DNA of 64,000 nt from Oscheius tipulae. Taxonomy: Eukaryota > Nematoda > Chromadorea > Rhabditida > Rhabditidae. Numbering within the stretch: position 1 is the first letter of the stretch; each line of letters starts with the position of its first letter. The position numbers and the translations under genes are program-made. The stretch is taken from the NCBI GenBank assembly GCA_037178975.1, contig JASJZH010000006.1:10416001-10480000 (forward strand), in the 5' to 3' direction. Below, one piece after another: positions 15,135 through 28,314 of this stretch. A model generated the notes under the pieces. It was given only the letters and a program-made list of their open reading frames with translations. It did not search any database and was not told the origin of the DNA.

Positions 15135-17226
15135 TTACTGTCCTAAAATTATTTTCCGTTCCTATTTTGTACTGTTACCAGATTTTAGTAGTTTCCATTA
15201 CTTTTCACATACACATAATCGTAACGATATTATATGATATTAGTCTACCAACGGGCTCCGCCAGTCTCACAAAAGACCCATTTCAAGCTATTGCTTTTTT
15301 AAAAGTAGACGAGAACTATACTCGTCTAATCCGTTTAACCTATCCCCCATTGAAATAGCTCTAGCATCTTGAAGGCCGCAGACAGAGCGTAAAATCAACA
15401 ACCTTCTCGGCTCATTGCCTCTCTTTTTGAAAATTGTCCTAGACCCCCCAACTTTCCATTTTTTGTAATCAACGACGCTGCTCCCAAATCTTGTTTTTTA
15501 AACTTTTGTGATTTTTATTTCTGGTTGCGGCTGGGAACATAAACACGGCTTCCGTTCCCCTGGTGCGACAAAAATGTGGACTCCTAAGAACGCGGATGAA
15601 ATGTCGGTTCGACGTACGCAATAAAGCTCGACTGATTAACAGATCTTTTACAAATAATGTCTGCTCATCAGAGCTGTGCTCTTCAAGTCTTGAATACCTA
15701 ATAATTTGAAACAGCAACTTGTTATCCCACTCAAAAGTTCATATCCTTCCGGCCGTAGACCTTTTTCCTGTGTGAAAGTTGCACTGTTAGTCATAATCAA
15801 AACCTCCAATTATACATAAGCTAGCCTCCAACTCTCCGCGGGCGGTCTCTGTTATTAAGTTGCCACACAAAATTCAGATCAGATCTCTACGCATTGAAGT
15901 CAGCAAATTACCGTGAATTATGTTCATTTTCTAAGGTGGGAGGAAATGACACAGACAAACATTAATCCAACTTCTATGCTACGCTATTTCTCGACTCGAA
16001 GCCCACCTTTAAGATTCCGCTCCCGGTTTAACTACTTCCGCCTTTTCTTTGAGTATACCTAGGCTGCGTGAGATCTAGTACAAATCCGAGATAATAACAG
16101 AAAACACGACCTTCACTAATTAGCAACACCCCAGCCTTCCTAATAAGTCTAGCCTACACTCCCATGTTTATCACTTCTCCCAAAGACACCTAGGTGAATG
16201 TTGTTATTTTTGTCTGTAGTAAATCACAAGGCAAGATTCTCTCATTTAGTCGGGGTATCCACGCTGGGAAAACAACAATATAAATAGTCAAAGTCTGTGT
16301 TTTCTTGTCTGCCCTGCTGCACATACCGTAGCTCTCATAGACTCTTTCACGATCAAGATGTCCTTTTCCGGTCTTCCGATGTGCCACAAAGTTATGTTCC
16401 TTGATCTGTTCTACAACTTTGCACAACATCAAAAAGTTCAAAAATGTTTTCTTGATCTTGAAAACATCGAAAAACCAATGCTACCTTTGCATTACACTTA
16501 TGTTAGGAAGTAATAAGAAGTATACTACAGTAAGGTACAATTTTTGTACTTTCGCATGTTACCGTATTTGCGTAGGTGCGCTGGGAACTTCTAGTTATTA
16601 AAAAAAAGGAACACATCTCAAACGGGAGCGTCATCGAGCAGGTGATTTCGATTCCCTGTAGCAGCTGCAGACTTCCTCATTTTTAGCATCAGTCGCAGAG
16701 TGACTTTTGTGTTTTTCCTGTTCACGATGCAATGTCTAGACCGATTCAAAATAATAACCAATTCCGTTTTCTCGGCCCCCTTGGCGTCAAAGTCCACACC
16801 AACAACGTCAAATCCTCTTGGAAAGTCTTCTCTTCTCTCTTCAAAAGACCAGTCCAAACACTTGGGGCAGTAGTGCTTCCTGTCTATGACCTCTATTTCG
16901 AGGTAATAGGGGTGGGAAGAGGATTAGAGGGACTTACTCATAATCTGCCATTTAATTGAGCTTAAATTCCTCCTTAAATCAGTTGTACTGGTAGGCAAAC
17001 TGGCTCATCTAACCTCATTAAGTCAAATGCAATACAGCATGCCTCCGACTGGAGCAAAAGTGAGTTTTGTCTTTCCCTTTTCCCATTGACGCTTTGACTC
17101 GCCCCCGACCTGATAACCATAATAATTGAGACCTTTCTGTGCGCGTCATGACGGCGCTGTTCCTCTGTCTCCCGAGAGTCAGCTGTGTGACTTTTTAACT
17201 TATACATATTAAATTCTTCTCTCACA
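15135..17226. other. No gene supported
   Basis: AT-rich sequence with short frames only. No exon chain or repeat was recognised. The end just before 17227 is the likely promoter of the PPxY gene. Confidence 0.4.
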
Positions 17227-17858
17227 ATGTCTCCCGGCTTTGCACCACCGTTCGAACAAGTCGAATCGGCTCATTTTCAGTCAATGGATGCTGCCTCCTA
17301 CCTTATTTTCATGTTTTTACCTGCTCTGGTTCTTCTCACCGCCTTCTGTATGTACAATAAAATGTAAGTTTTTCCAAGATTTTGGATACCTAACTTCGTG
17401 TTTTCAGTAAAGAGACACGGGAAAGAGAGGAACGTCTCCGCAGAATGGGCTATCCCAACCCTCCGGCATTTGAAAGTGAGTATTGTGGCTACTTCCCCAT
17501 TCAATTGCTATTTTCAGGTCCACTACGTCTTCCACCGGCTCCAAACTCTGATCAACAGGCGCCTCCGTACGCGGAAGCTGTGAACATGAGGACAGAGACG
17601 ATCATCACGATAGACAGTGAGTTACAAAGATTCTGTGACTAACATTGCAATTACCCCGTGCGCCACTTCCGAACAATATCATTAATGAGATCGCGCGAGT
17701 AAGAAACTGCTCTAATCTTTGCCTACAAAACATGCACTTTCTTTCCAGACGAACATTTCAACGTGATGCGACAGACGTACTTCGAGGACACAGCACATCC
17801 AATTTTTTCGCCTTTCGAGCCGCCTCCACCCTACTCTGCCGATGTAAAATACTTCTAG
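17227..17858 (+). CDS. Small single-pass membrane protein with PPxY motifs
   Basis: Four exons (17227-17363, 17408-17475, 17518-17616, 17749-17858) give 137 residues with consistent phase. The first 20 residues are polar and start MSPGFAPPFEQ. One hydrophobic segment follows (YLIFMFLPALVLLTAFCMY), then a basic juxtamembrane stretch (KETREREERLRRMGYPNPP), so the long C-terminal part is probably cytosolic. It carries two PPxY-type motifs, APPYAEA and PPPPYSADVKYF at the very end. PPxY binds WW domains such as those of Nedd4-type ubiquitin ligases. Small membrane adaptors such as Commissureless, PRRG4 and WBP1/VOPP1 share this design, but I cannot assign it to one family. No cleavable signal peptide is evident. 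It lies tail to tail with the UGT gene, 131 bp apart. Confidence 0.85.
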
Positions 17859-17989
17859 GAGCCTGTGATCTTATCATCAAACTACGGGTCAACACACGGT
17901 GCTTTAGATTGCAGAATTTTGAGCGGGAAAAACCTTCTTTGTCATATTTTATTACGAGAGAATGAATGATTATTCGAACCCGTACATGT

Positions 17990-20804
17990 TTATGCAATAA
18001 TGTACAAAAGAAGGGATATTGTAGCCAGGGACTCGATGTGGAAGTAATCGAGCCAGCTGAGATCTCTTCCTTTAATGCGAGCCAGGGGTAGACTTCCCTG
18101 ACGGATGACCTTCTCTGCCCAGAAGACACCCAGTTCTAGAGTATGCATAGGGTTGTCCGTGAAGTGTGAGGCGTATTTTGACACGCTCCTCTTAAGTTCC
18201 GGATTCTTTAACGCCTTCGTCATCTGCTTAAAAAGAGCTTCTTCCTCGATGTTCTGAATCAATAAAATTTAAGAATTTCTTGCCCACGTACTCCTTTGTA
18301 AATGGCCTCAGCCAAATGCATTTGAATTGCATAGGCGGCATTTTTGGCCTGATCAGCGAAGAAGGGCAGGAAGAGGAGCGGTGTGTTGCTACAAATTCCT
18401 TCTCTCAGACTCTTTAGTCCGCCATGGGTGAAAAAGAGTACAGTTTTCGGGTGTGCCAATATATCATTCTGAGGAGCCCATTTCAACGGAAGAATGGTTG
18501 AGGAGGCATTGTGCAGCTGAAAACTTTTTTTGTTGTTGAACCCGTGACAAAGCCGAACGTTTGCTCCCAATCACTTTTCGCTGACATAATGTGAATATGC
18601 AAAAGCAAAAAAGCTCTTCTCTAATATCAAAACAAGTTACGTGGGTTTCGAAACTGACATTTTCAAGCGTACATTACCCCCAGAGAGAAGATAAAGGTGA
18701 CCTTTTGAATCTTTTTCTGCAAGAGATTAGTCTATTGTCGTTCCTGTTCCAGCGACCAGGATCCTGTTCAATCCGTTAGACTCACTTCAGGACCAGTGTA
18801 GCTCCAAATTACGCGGTAATCCGAGAGTCTGTTGAACACGTTCACAAACGTTTCAATCACATGCGGAGGGCCAGCTTGCCAGTTGACGATGGAACCAAAT
18901 GCCACGTAGATGGTTCCTTTCGAAGCGGGATCTTCGACAAAAGTTTTGAGGCCGGCTTTGAGGGGTCCGGATTCTAAAAGTGTCTTCTTAGAGTAAATAG
19001 GAGGATTTTTTGCAAGCTCATAGGGTCAAAGAGAACTACAACGTTTTGAAAAGTACTTGCTCGAACAGCTACTCCTTATGCCAGACACTTCTCAAGCTCG
19101 CAAGCGCCCCGATCCGCAATGGAATGCAAAGACCATTCAAGATTAATACCCGGTCTTGACACTTTTACAGAGCCACGTGTGTTCTACTTGGTGCCAAAAT
19201 GAACCCACCAAGAACTTTGCCTGTCGAGAATGACACCGTGGAAGATTGCATACACTTACCTTCACAATGTTCCGAAACACTGATGTAGTCAACAGATCTT
19301 GGCACTGCTCCTCCATATCTTGTAGGATAGTCCGTGAAAGTTATCAGGTTGTTGTCGTAGAGCGAACCCAATGAACTCTTTACCTCAAGAACCGCACCGG
19401 CTTGGACAAAATACTTGTTGCAGATCCAGTTGAACATTATATTTTCCAGGAAAGCGTCGACGCTGTTGAACAAACGTGTGTAGAATCTTTCTGGGAGGGT
19501 ATCGTAGGCCGCGTGGCCCTTGGTGTAGGAACTAAAAACGAATAGAAGATAAACAGCGGATAGCTTACGATGGGAATGTGACTGGGTTTCTTGAAAGAGA
19601 TCTATGACTAGAAGAATAGCCGAAGAGATCTGGAAAGTTGGACATTGAGATATCCTGACCAGTTTTTCTGATGTACACTGTCATCTTCTGTCATATCATG
19701 TCAAACTTCTTTGCTGTCCCTGGAAAATGGCATTCTCATATGTGGTACCTGTCCACGCACGTCTAACAAACGTATGTCTTCCAGTACCTCTTATGTTCCC
19801 TTCCACCCTATCAAATTCGACATCGTTTCAGTAAGAATTCTGATCTACCAAAGCAAACTACTCCTCTCTCCTTGTCTCTCCCACTTTTTTGTCTGAAAAA
19901 ATTCCGTGGCCGCAAACGTATGCGGAGTGATCTTAACTTCCCCGTCTATGTCTCCGTATTGCCAGATCTTTTCAAAAAGTCTGCAGTCGTGATGATTTCG
20001 ATGAGTGCTTTTACTCGAACGATGTGAATGGAGTTTAAGATAACCAAACACATTCTAGCCAGGCTACTCATCACCGTAAAAGCATGATTCACCTGTAGTA
20101 GAGAAAATTCCCAACTTCGTTCCTTGAGTCTCTTTCAGTTTCAAAGCAATAGCCGTCTGTGCTGGAGCAAACATTTCATCCAAGAGAGCCAGGTCATATG
20201 GAGTGCTCAGAACACGAAGAAGATTTTCTGCAAAGTGTCAATCACATGTCTTGTTTACACAACTTTCTCAGTTAGCTGCATCCTCTCCCAATGGGGACAG
20301 GACATCTATTTTGAACAGCTTACCGTCCTCTTTAAGTGCATTCAAGTACTGATAGCTGATATCGTGAGGGTCCTCGAAGATCAGGGGGCTCATCTCCATG
20401 AACCAGAAAATCTTGCTAACCATGGCTGGATCACCAAATTGCACTCCAGCTGAAAGATTATGGTCTTCTTGGACTCAGAGGAAGTATTTCATTTGTGTTT
20501 CCTCTATACGCTGTGCGTCAGAGAGTCTCACTTGTCAGTGCCCGAGTTGTAAATCGTTCCCAACGGCACAAGGTTGACAGATTTATAAAGTCTCTTGCTG
20601 TCAGTCTCATCCCCTTTTCCACCAACCTGGAAGTCGACTCTCTAAAGCAGTCACTCCTTTGCCCATGGCACCAATTGGGGCTATTACTTGACTGTACATC
20701 GTCACATTGTGCCCTCGTCGAACCAGTCTGAAAATAATGAGCCCGTTCAAAAGAAAATGGGCTTTTTCTTCCTTCCTCAAGAAATTCTCTTCCTCAAGGC
20801 ACAA
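17990..20804 (-). CDS. UDP-glucuronosyltransferase (UGT)
   Basis: Transfers a sugar from a UDP-sugar to small lipophilic molecules at the ER membrane (GT1 family). Exons read with confidence: 20324-20449, 20093-20227, 19569-19677, 19260-19531, 18786-18973, 18292-18516 and 17990-18253 (TAA). Landmarks are KGTIYVAFGSIVNW, LKWAPQNDILAHPK, FFTHGGLKS and LPFFADQAKNAAY, the signature that binds the UDP-sugar. In the N-terminal part FLLNGLIIFRLVRRGHNVT matches the family acceptor-domain start. Exon borders between 20500 and 20800 did not resolve: two readings of 20500-20660 are possible and the signal-peptide exon was not found. The C-terminus is short (ends LATISLLLYIIA) compared with the usual membrane anchor plus basic tail. 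Two introns (18974-19259 and 19678-20092) are much longer than the rest. Confidence 0.88.
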
Positions 20805-23800
20805 ATCCCGCGTCGACGGGCCTTTTTACGGCCGTATATCTTCTCAAGTTGGACCGCCAATCGCGGCTTCCGTCGTTGTCGTGATTAATCGCCACTTTTG
20901 GAAGTTCCGCAGGCTGCGAGAGCGCGCAGATGTCAGAGTAATTCAGCGTTTTCATGTCTTGCTCGTGAAGCCGGGTTCTCTGGTGGGACGGGTTCAATTC
21001 ATTCCCTACAAGTATAGGCCACAACTCTGTCAGAACTGTCCACCACTGTTTCAAATCTGTTACCCAACCCCGCAATCTTAAGCGCCTACGTTTAAAACTA
21101 ACCTAACCCTTAACAACTAACAAGGATCGTTTTGCTGTCGGTATATTCTGTCATTCATTCTATCTGTCAGCCTTAATTTGCTAACAAAAAAGTTAAGAGC
21201 AAACGTCCTAACTTTAAGTTAAACGATGCGTTCCCTTGGCTAAATACTGACAAATTTTGCCTTAAGACAACCGGAAGATGGTAAAGACTGACAAGTTTGG
21301 CTTGGACGCTGCAAACTTTTTACACGTTTTTGACCCGAAACCTACATTATGCAACGTTCCCACGCCTGCCGCGCATCGAGTATTTTGTGCTCTGCCAGTG
21401 AATCTCCTAAACGGATTTATCGCTCACGCCTATTTGCCGTACGCGTGCGTGCGCGTGACTTTTCAAAATCAGGCATCTAACTCATCTCTACTCGCCCTTT
21501 CAGTCTCTCTTTCACACACACAGATGACTCGTGTCAATCGCGGATGATTCCCCCAGGAGACCCCACACACACGGCCCATATTCGCATCTGGTCCTCTGGT
21601 GCCCATTATAAGCACCTCTTCTTTTTGTAACTAGATAGCCACGTATGTGTGTGTGCTCCTGATACTTCCTGAGTGCTTAAAAGCTTCCTGAGAAGATTCT
21701 TAGTTCTGCAGCATGGGGATCATGACCCTGGTGTGTATTTTTATCCCCTCTGTCCCCGCTAGAAAATTGGCTTCAATTCCTTGTTTTCCCCTTCTACGAT
21801 CCTCGACCCGGACCAAGAACCTGAGGTTTGGATTTTCCGAGTCATTTCGGGTGCACCGATGCGGATCCAGCTGGGGTGTGGACAGCCTGTCCCTGAGGAT
21901 TGCCAGGGAGGCAGTTTCATACAAATCACGCCCAATACGCCCTCTATCGCTTGACTTTCAGTAATTATCCGACTCTTTGAGGAAATTTTCGCACTCTCAA
22001 ATTACCCAGGAGTACCAAAAATCTTGCATCAAAGATTCCATTTTTTGCATCTTGCATCTTCTTCAGCTCTCACGGCTCTCCAAACAGGCAAACACGAACG
22101 TTCTACGTCTAGACATTTTCAAAGCAGGCCTAGATTTCCTGTCACTTCTACGCAAAGCTAGCAACCATGAGTGACGTCCCACTCCCCCAAGGGTCAGTCA
22201 GGGCGTGAAAACAAATTTGTCGCTCCAAAATTTTGGCTTTTGAGCAGGCTATGATGTTCGGAAAGGCACTCACTCTTCTGCAAGATACATCATTGTCCGA
22301 CCATGGCTTTTGGACTGCCAAGTGTTTAGGAAAAGAATGTTGGCTCCAGTTATCAATGACGGTAGCAATAAAAATATGTACATTTGCATCTAAAAGTTGG
22401 TTTTTAGGAAACAATAAATGGAATGGGTCAAAATGAGAATGACTGCCACTTCCTCGATTAGATAGTAGCGAGGACCCTCGGTCAACGTTCTTATCTATAA
22501 CAACACAAGTTCCAATGGCATGTTCGTCTGAAAAAGTGAAAAGAGCACTGTTTAACACGTGCTACGAGCTTAAATAGGTGTCCTAGCTATACTGTTTAGA
22601 GATGAAGTTATAGCGAATGATTCGAATTTTAAAATATTTGTCTTTTTAAGAAAGTAGACGATTAAGAAATTCTACAGGTCCTTGTTTTTAAATTTTGAAA
22701 GAAAACTACAAAGAATACGAACTATAGAAAGCCGCTACAGAAAATGATCTTTCTTATCAGCATGTGCCAAATTCAGTGACCGAAGAGATTTAGAGAGATT
22801 TTAAGTTGGCAGCTGACTTTGAAGCCACTAATTCAGACAGTATCTTCCGTAACTTACAGGAAAAGTAATGCCAAAAACAGAGCTATAAAAGCTGTCGGAA
22901 GTAGCCGAAAAAGAACTTTTGCTAAGCAAATTGCGCTCTATACTACTCTCAGGTTTTAACAGCGTTAAGTGGAAAAGTGTGGTTCAGGGATTTTCTAGTC
23001 CGTTTCGTCTTATTTTATTAAGATAATCCACCCGCTACGAAATAACCATCTGATTTTGCAGCAAAACACAAAGCAAGCGTGTCCATTGTTTGTGGTTGTC
23101 CGTCTTTGCCCATCATCTGATGTCTGACTTATTCGCCACCCAATTTTCAGAGCTGCGGAAGATGAGGGAGAAAAAAGTATCAGTCACATGAATCTGGTGG
23201 CATCATCCGTTCCAAACGCCACTCTCTCTCTCTATCTCAGCAAGTTCCAACTCGATTCAAGGCTCAATAGGAACACGATTAGTAGGGGGCAATAGTAACC
23301 GAGCCGATCCTGCTTACTTGCGAGCCCTGGACCCTTCCGTTCTGCGACACCCTCGCGTGTTAGTGGCATCCGATTTCCCAAAGCGGCCTCATAACAACAG
23401 GTCTTTGATATTAGCCGGCCATTAGGAGCAGGGGGCATCTCTCCTGAGGGGTCCGAATCAAGCGCATTGACTTCTCCGAAACCATTCTTTTACCCTCTTC
23501 TGCAGACTTATGCATCGAAAATGACCTGAGCATCCTCCAACTTCCGATACACAGATAAACTCTAATAACTCTATACTCCCTCTCCAAAGTCATCATCCTC
23601 CCTTTCTTTTCAACGGCTGTGTCAAATTTTTGAATAATGAATGTCCTGCACCAATAGAATCCTCTCACTCAGTGTGTGTCGACTCCGCCATGTCATAAAT
23701 TCTCATTAGCTGCGAGAAAAAAATATCGCAGCTGGCAGCTATTGTAAAGAATAGTAGAGGAGGGCCCCCTCTTGCGGCTTTCGTTGTAATGTTCCGAACC

Positions 23801-25747
23801 GCATGTTCCAAGCCTTGATTTCGGCAATTGTTATCGACGCATTATATCATTTTCTCTCAAATTATGCGGATATTTAAAGTTTTTAAATTTTCATTTTAGG
23901 TGCAACTGACAACTACGAATGAGGAGTAGATGATCACCATGCCTGAGGTATGTCTCGTTTTCTGAAGAATTCCCAAGTTGTTGAGCGTCAGAGAAAGAGA
24001 AAAAGTTTACTTGGAACTAGGAGTTGTTTCTACAAATATTTTGTTCCAAGAAACATGGAATTTTTTCTTAATGTTTGTAAATCACCGGCACTGGGAATCG
24101 AATGAAGTACGTAAAGTGTTTCTTATTGAGTACATTTGTTCTTCAACAAACCTAAAAACTACGTTTGAGATGATTTTGCTGGAAGAAAACGATAACTTGA
24201 AGGCTCCGTGTAAAATTGAAGAGGTCAGTCCTGCTTGATACAAAAAATGTGCTGTTTAGGCGTGTAGCGGGAATAGACCTGCATTTTCCAATTTTCCGCC
24301 GCTATTTTGACATTACTTGCTAATTTTTTTTAGACTGCTTCTTTCATAACAGATAATTTGAGCACACCTGTGAAGTGAACAAAATCTTATTCTTACTATT
24401 CAAGACCCTAAACGAAAATGTCCTGAACCAAGAGAATCCTTTGTCATTGCGTGTTACTCATGGAATTCTTACAATTTAACATCTAAGTAGTTCTTCTATG
24501 AGCACAACGTTGTTGGAAACTTTTCATACCACAAAGACGACAGTCCTTTTTTATCTTGGGAAACTTCTCAAAATATGGCTTCGGATAGCGTAATGGCACC
24601 ACGCTTATCCGCTTAACTTTTGAGATTTGAATTGTCCAGTGTCTCAGAAAAGCACGAAAAGCATTCAAGACTGCTCCAAGTGAATGTAGCCTTTTCTTCC
24701 CAATCAGCGATGTTCTTGCGCCTCATTGATGCCGCAAAAAGGCATAGATTCCTCTAGAGGATCTCACTAGTAGCAATCCTGAACCATATCGCATCTCATG
24801 GAAGTAATGTATGAAATGGTGGCCCAGAAGAGGAAGCCATCATTTTTCATCTGGGTTACACCGTTCTGGTCCAGACAAAAACAGAGTCAGAGTGTGTCGC
24901 AAATGTTCTCATAACTCACTTCTGTCCCCAAAACGACCATTTTGGGATGGGGGAGGGTAGGCGTCTACTCTTCCCGTTTACTCCCTGATTTTCCGAGTCT
25001 TTTGTCTCTCTGATTGTCTGTCATTGCAACATTGTTAATGAGCCTGACGAACAGACGAAAATCCGGGAGAGGACGACTTCGGACATGACTAATTTATCAA
25101 AAGGACGTTGCAATGTGGTCTTGGCTATCCCCCAATTGAGCAGCTATTGTTCTGCTTTGTATTGCCTCCGAACGCATGTCGCTTAATAGAGGAACATCTC
25201 CAAAAACAGGCCTACAATTTGTTTAAAATTCAGACGAGCCTTGATCAAGGGTGTCGTCCAAAAAGCAAATTTAATTTTTTGCCCTCAAGATTCAACTTCG
25301 TTTTTTGCCCCATCATCTCAATATCCTAAGCTGCTCAACGAAACTTGAACTCTTAAAGTCTTCTTCCGTTCCTTCTTGTCACTTATCCATCAAGTGATGC
25401 TCTTTTTATGGGTGTTGATCAAATTGTGCGAAGCCTGAAGCGCGTCTTTCTTCCCTGGAGAAATATGTGCCAAAAATTTGTCGTGTCCCACAAATCTCCG
25501 TCTTTTCTTGGACTGGCCTGTTTCTGAAAACAGAGCCCAACTTTTTCCTGTTTTCGATAGGGGCCAAGAAGCCTAAATTGGCTCTTCTTTATTCACTGGT
25601 CTCACTCACACAAAATTCGCGACACTTCGGCCCGTTAAGCCGCACGCCGCCTTCTTGATCTATGGCAGCAGGCCTTATTTGGAAAATATTCTCAGCTGAC
25701 CTAACCCACACCCACTCACACACTTCTTGTCCTTCTCTCTGTCAAAA
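20805..25747. other. 5-kb stretch without a supported gene
   Basis: The UGT first exon and promoter should lie at the left end. The longest other frame (22148-22558, minus, 136 codons) has no domain I know and no clear splice partners. No tandem repeat or transposon ends were recognised. Confidence 0.4.
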
Positions 25748-27039
25748 ATGTTCTCTTTGCAAGACTACTTATTTCCCATGGGCTGGGAAGATGCTATTTA
25801 CGACGAGGCTGTAGAGCCTCATCCGTGTCGTGCTGTTGTCAAAGTGCACAAGCCGCAACAGGTGTAAAAATCTGGGTAACATAGGTAATGCTCATGTTTT
25901 TAGTTCCAAGATCGCCTCACTTACATCGACAAACGATATGATCATCTGAGAAAACTGACGAAGACGCTGAAAAGGAAGATCAACGAGTTGGAGGTAAGAA
26001 CCAAGAACATGTTTCTACTGTGATCTTCCTATTGACCATCTATTCATTTGAGAAACAGTAGTCAATACAGGGCGGATAGAATTTTAGCTATCTATAGGTG
26101 ACACTTTCGAAATGCTCATACAGCGGTCCGAATCTTAAGCCTGTGTTAAGGCTTATCAAAGCATGTTAGTTAGGCAGCTGACTGAGGAAATTTCGCGCAA
26201 TTCAAATTTCCTGCTCTCTGTTACTTTTGACGCCACACCGGCCCAACCCGTTTCCCAGTCATTTCTTGTTCACGCGTTGCTCTCAAATTAATCTTTCGTC
26301 TCAATCAATGGTCATAGCCTAACGCATCTTTTCGTCTGACATTCGATCGTGACGCTGACTAATCTTAGAAATCGTTTGATTTCTTACATAGATTACTGAG
26401 AGATTTGTGTTCATTGCAAGAGTAGAAATATATGTGTGAATAGGATGTAGCAGGATCTTTGGCTTAATCATTCCAATGATTTCAGGACATCATGAACCAG
26501 GACAACGATGACAACAATGTTGAAATAATTCAAAACTTGTTGGCGGAGATCAAGAGGGAACGTCAGTTGATGAGAGACGAGGCTCACATCATCAAAGGAG
26601 AGCTGAGTCAAGCAATGTATAACGAAGATCTCAGGTTGGTTTTGTTGTCATACTGTGAATATGAATGCCTAACACGACTTATCCCAGCCCCCTCTCTTCA
26701 CTAACACTCTTCCAGGTCCAAAATACTCAACTTCATCAGCCAGTTCGAAAGTCTCTGGTTCGACGATGAGTATGTTTTTCCCTTAATTCGCATGAGCTTC
26801 TTCTTAGCCTAACCTTTTGCATGAAAGTCTGTCCGGCACTAGATCGCAATGCCAATGGTTTTGTGACTTTTTTTTTTTGGAAGCTTAGAAATTTTGTTGC
26901 AGAAATATAATGCCATTTTAGGAAAAAACTAACGGGTGAATATTCTCGGGAACAGCGTGCTGGAACGAGCCAAGACGGTGACGATCCGTACACCCCTTCC
27001 TCCAGTGAGGGTCTACCTTTTCGGGAGACCTCCTTCTAA
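25748..27039 (+). CDS. Small coiled-coil protein, unknown family
   Basis: The first exon (25748-25861) reads MFSLQDYLFPMGWEDAIYDE onward for 38 residues. Next is an exon after TTTTTAG ending in LRKLTKTLKRKINELE, then one from about 26487 (DIMNQDNDDNN...), then one starting RSKILNFISQFESLWFDD. The last exon is 26922-27039 and ends PFRETSF. The total is about 165 residues. The middle is highly charged and helical with heptad-like leucines (IIQNLLAEIKRERQLMRDEA), hence a coiled coil. No signal peptide or membrane segment is seen, so it is probably cytosolic. A long intron (about 26000-26486) separates exons 2 and 3. I do not recognise a named family. Confidence 0.78.
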
Positions 27040-27964
27040 GTTATTTGCTTCAATGCTTTCAGCAGTCAGAATAGTGCACTGTATATAATACACACTGTTC
27101 AACATAAACTATTTCCATTCTTTGCGTAGACCAGAGAAAATTGCCGTTTTGTGAAGTGGTTGAAACCCTCTCACCAATTTTGTCCTGGCGTCTTCTTGGT
27201 ATCAGTTATACAAGTGTTCACCCGTCCTGCCTCGGTTTTTGAACAAATTTGCTCCATGTACCATTTCGTTTGAAGTTCAAATACGAGAAGAATCTCACCC
27301 ATACTGTCTCTCCTGCCACGTAATTTCTCCCCCGTAACTTCTGGGCAGTAGTATAGAGTTTGTTTGAAATTGCAACGTCTCCCGCTTAAACTGTCTAGTT
27401 TTACGGCCAGGCTCCCACCCTTCAAAAATTATACAACTTTTCAATACTTATATTCTAGCAAACTTTTGAACGGTCTAGACTGATTCTCATCCGTACAGTC
27501 TCGGCAGAAAAACCATCCAATTGGAGAAGCTTTACATCCCTTCCTGTTTCATTTCTGTATTCTCATGCAGTTACTGTCTGAGATGGCTTCACCTGTTACC
27601 CATTTGACTTACCTGAACGCACCTGCGCGCTTTCTCAGAGAGACAGCAAAACAGCTCATAATAAGACCGAGCCGGTTCGAACTGAAGAGATTTCGACACT
27701 CCTAGCGAACGTTGTAACCTTGATCAGGGGCCCCTGTTCCTCTATGGACCTTTGGTCAGTTTTCAAAAAACATGTTCATTGAGAGAACGAGATCCAGGAT
27801 ACAGCTACAAAAAAGGGAATCACGAAATTGTATCACGCAGGTATGATTACTTCGAGCCAGCGAAGATGGAAATGGGAGAAGGAAAAAAGTTCAGCCCTGG
27901 AGTGGAGTGCGATCAGGATTGAGGAGTCGATCACGGATTTCGTTAACAGCTCTGAAAATGGATT
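27040..27964. other. No gene supported
   Basis: Only short frames without domain or splice support. Confidence 0.4.
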
Positions 27965-28314
27965 TCAATTATATACGGATGTAGTGTACCGAACAAGAGC
28001 AGGGTCCTGTCCGCCATCCGGAGTGTCTTTGGCCTTCTTGATGGCATGGTAGACATTGTCGAGTTCTCGTAGAGTGAAGTGAGGGGCAACTCCTTTTAAA
28101 GCATTGGGATTCTTGGTAGTGTCGCTTGCTTCTAGTGCTTTGGCAAGGCCCGAGACCGACGGGAAGGCTTGCCCGTCAAAAAGACAAAAGTGCACGTAGT
28201 GCTTAGCAGCAATGAGATTGAGCTCGTCCTTGTCGCTCATTTTGGGTCGCTGAAACTGATGGGTATATTTTTTGTTTCAGTTACCGTTGGGTCATTGAAG
28301 AAGACGTCCGGCAT
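27965..28314 (-). CDS. Small protein of unknown function
   Basis: Exon 28285-28314 (MPDVFFNDPT) joins in phase, across a 35-nt intron ending GTTTCAG, to 27965-28249 (RPKMSDKDELNLIAAKHYVH onward). The result is 104 residues ending TTSVYN. Composition is that of a folded soluble protein (LNLIAAKHYVHFCLFDG, FTLRELDNVYHAIKKAKD). It may be the 3' part of a longer gene: minus-strand sequence at 28798-28885 also looks exonic (NPKMPEASKNEGKK before a GTGAGT donor), but the phases did not join directly. No family recognised. Confidence 0.5.

Noticed and set aside
17758-18129. 123-codon minus-strand frame across the PPxY and UGT gene ends
   Set aside because: It overlaps the phase-consistent last exons of both genes in other frames and has no domain.
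20500-20660. A 29-nt intron (GTTGGT...GACAG) in the UGT gene
   Set aside because: Shorter than any secure intron here and its flanking reading looks less protein-like; the region was left unresolved.
22148-22558. 136-codon minus-strand open frame
   Set aside because: No recognisable domain, no signal peptide and no linked exons; length is possible by chance in 64 kb.
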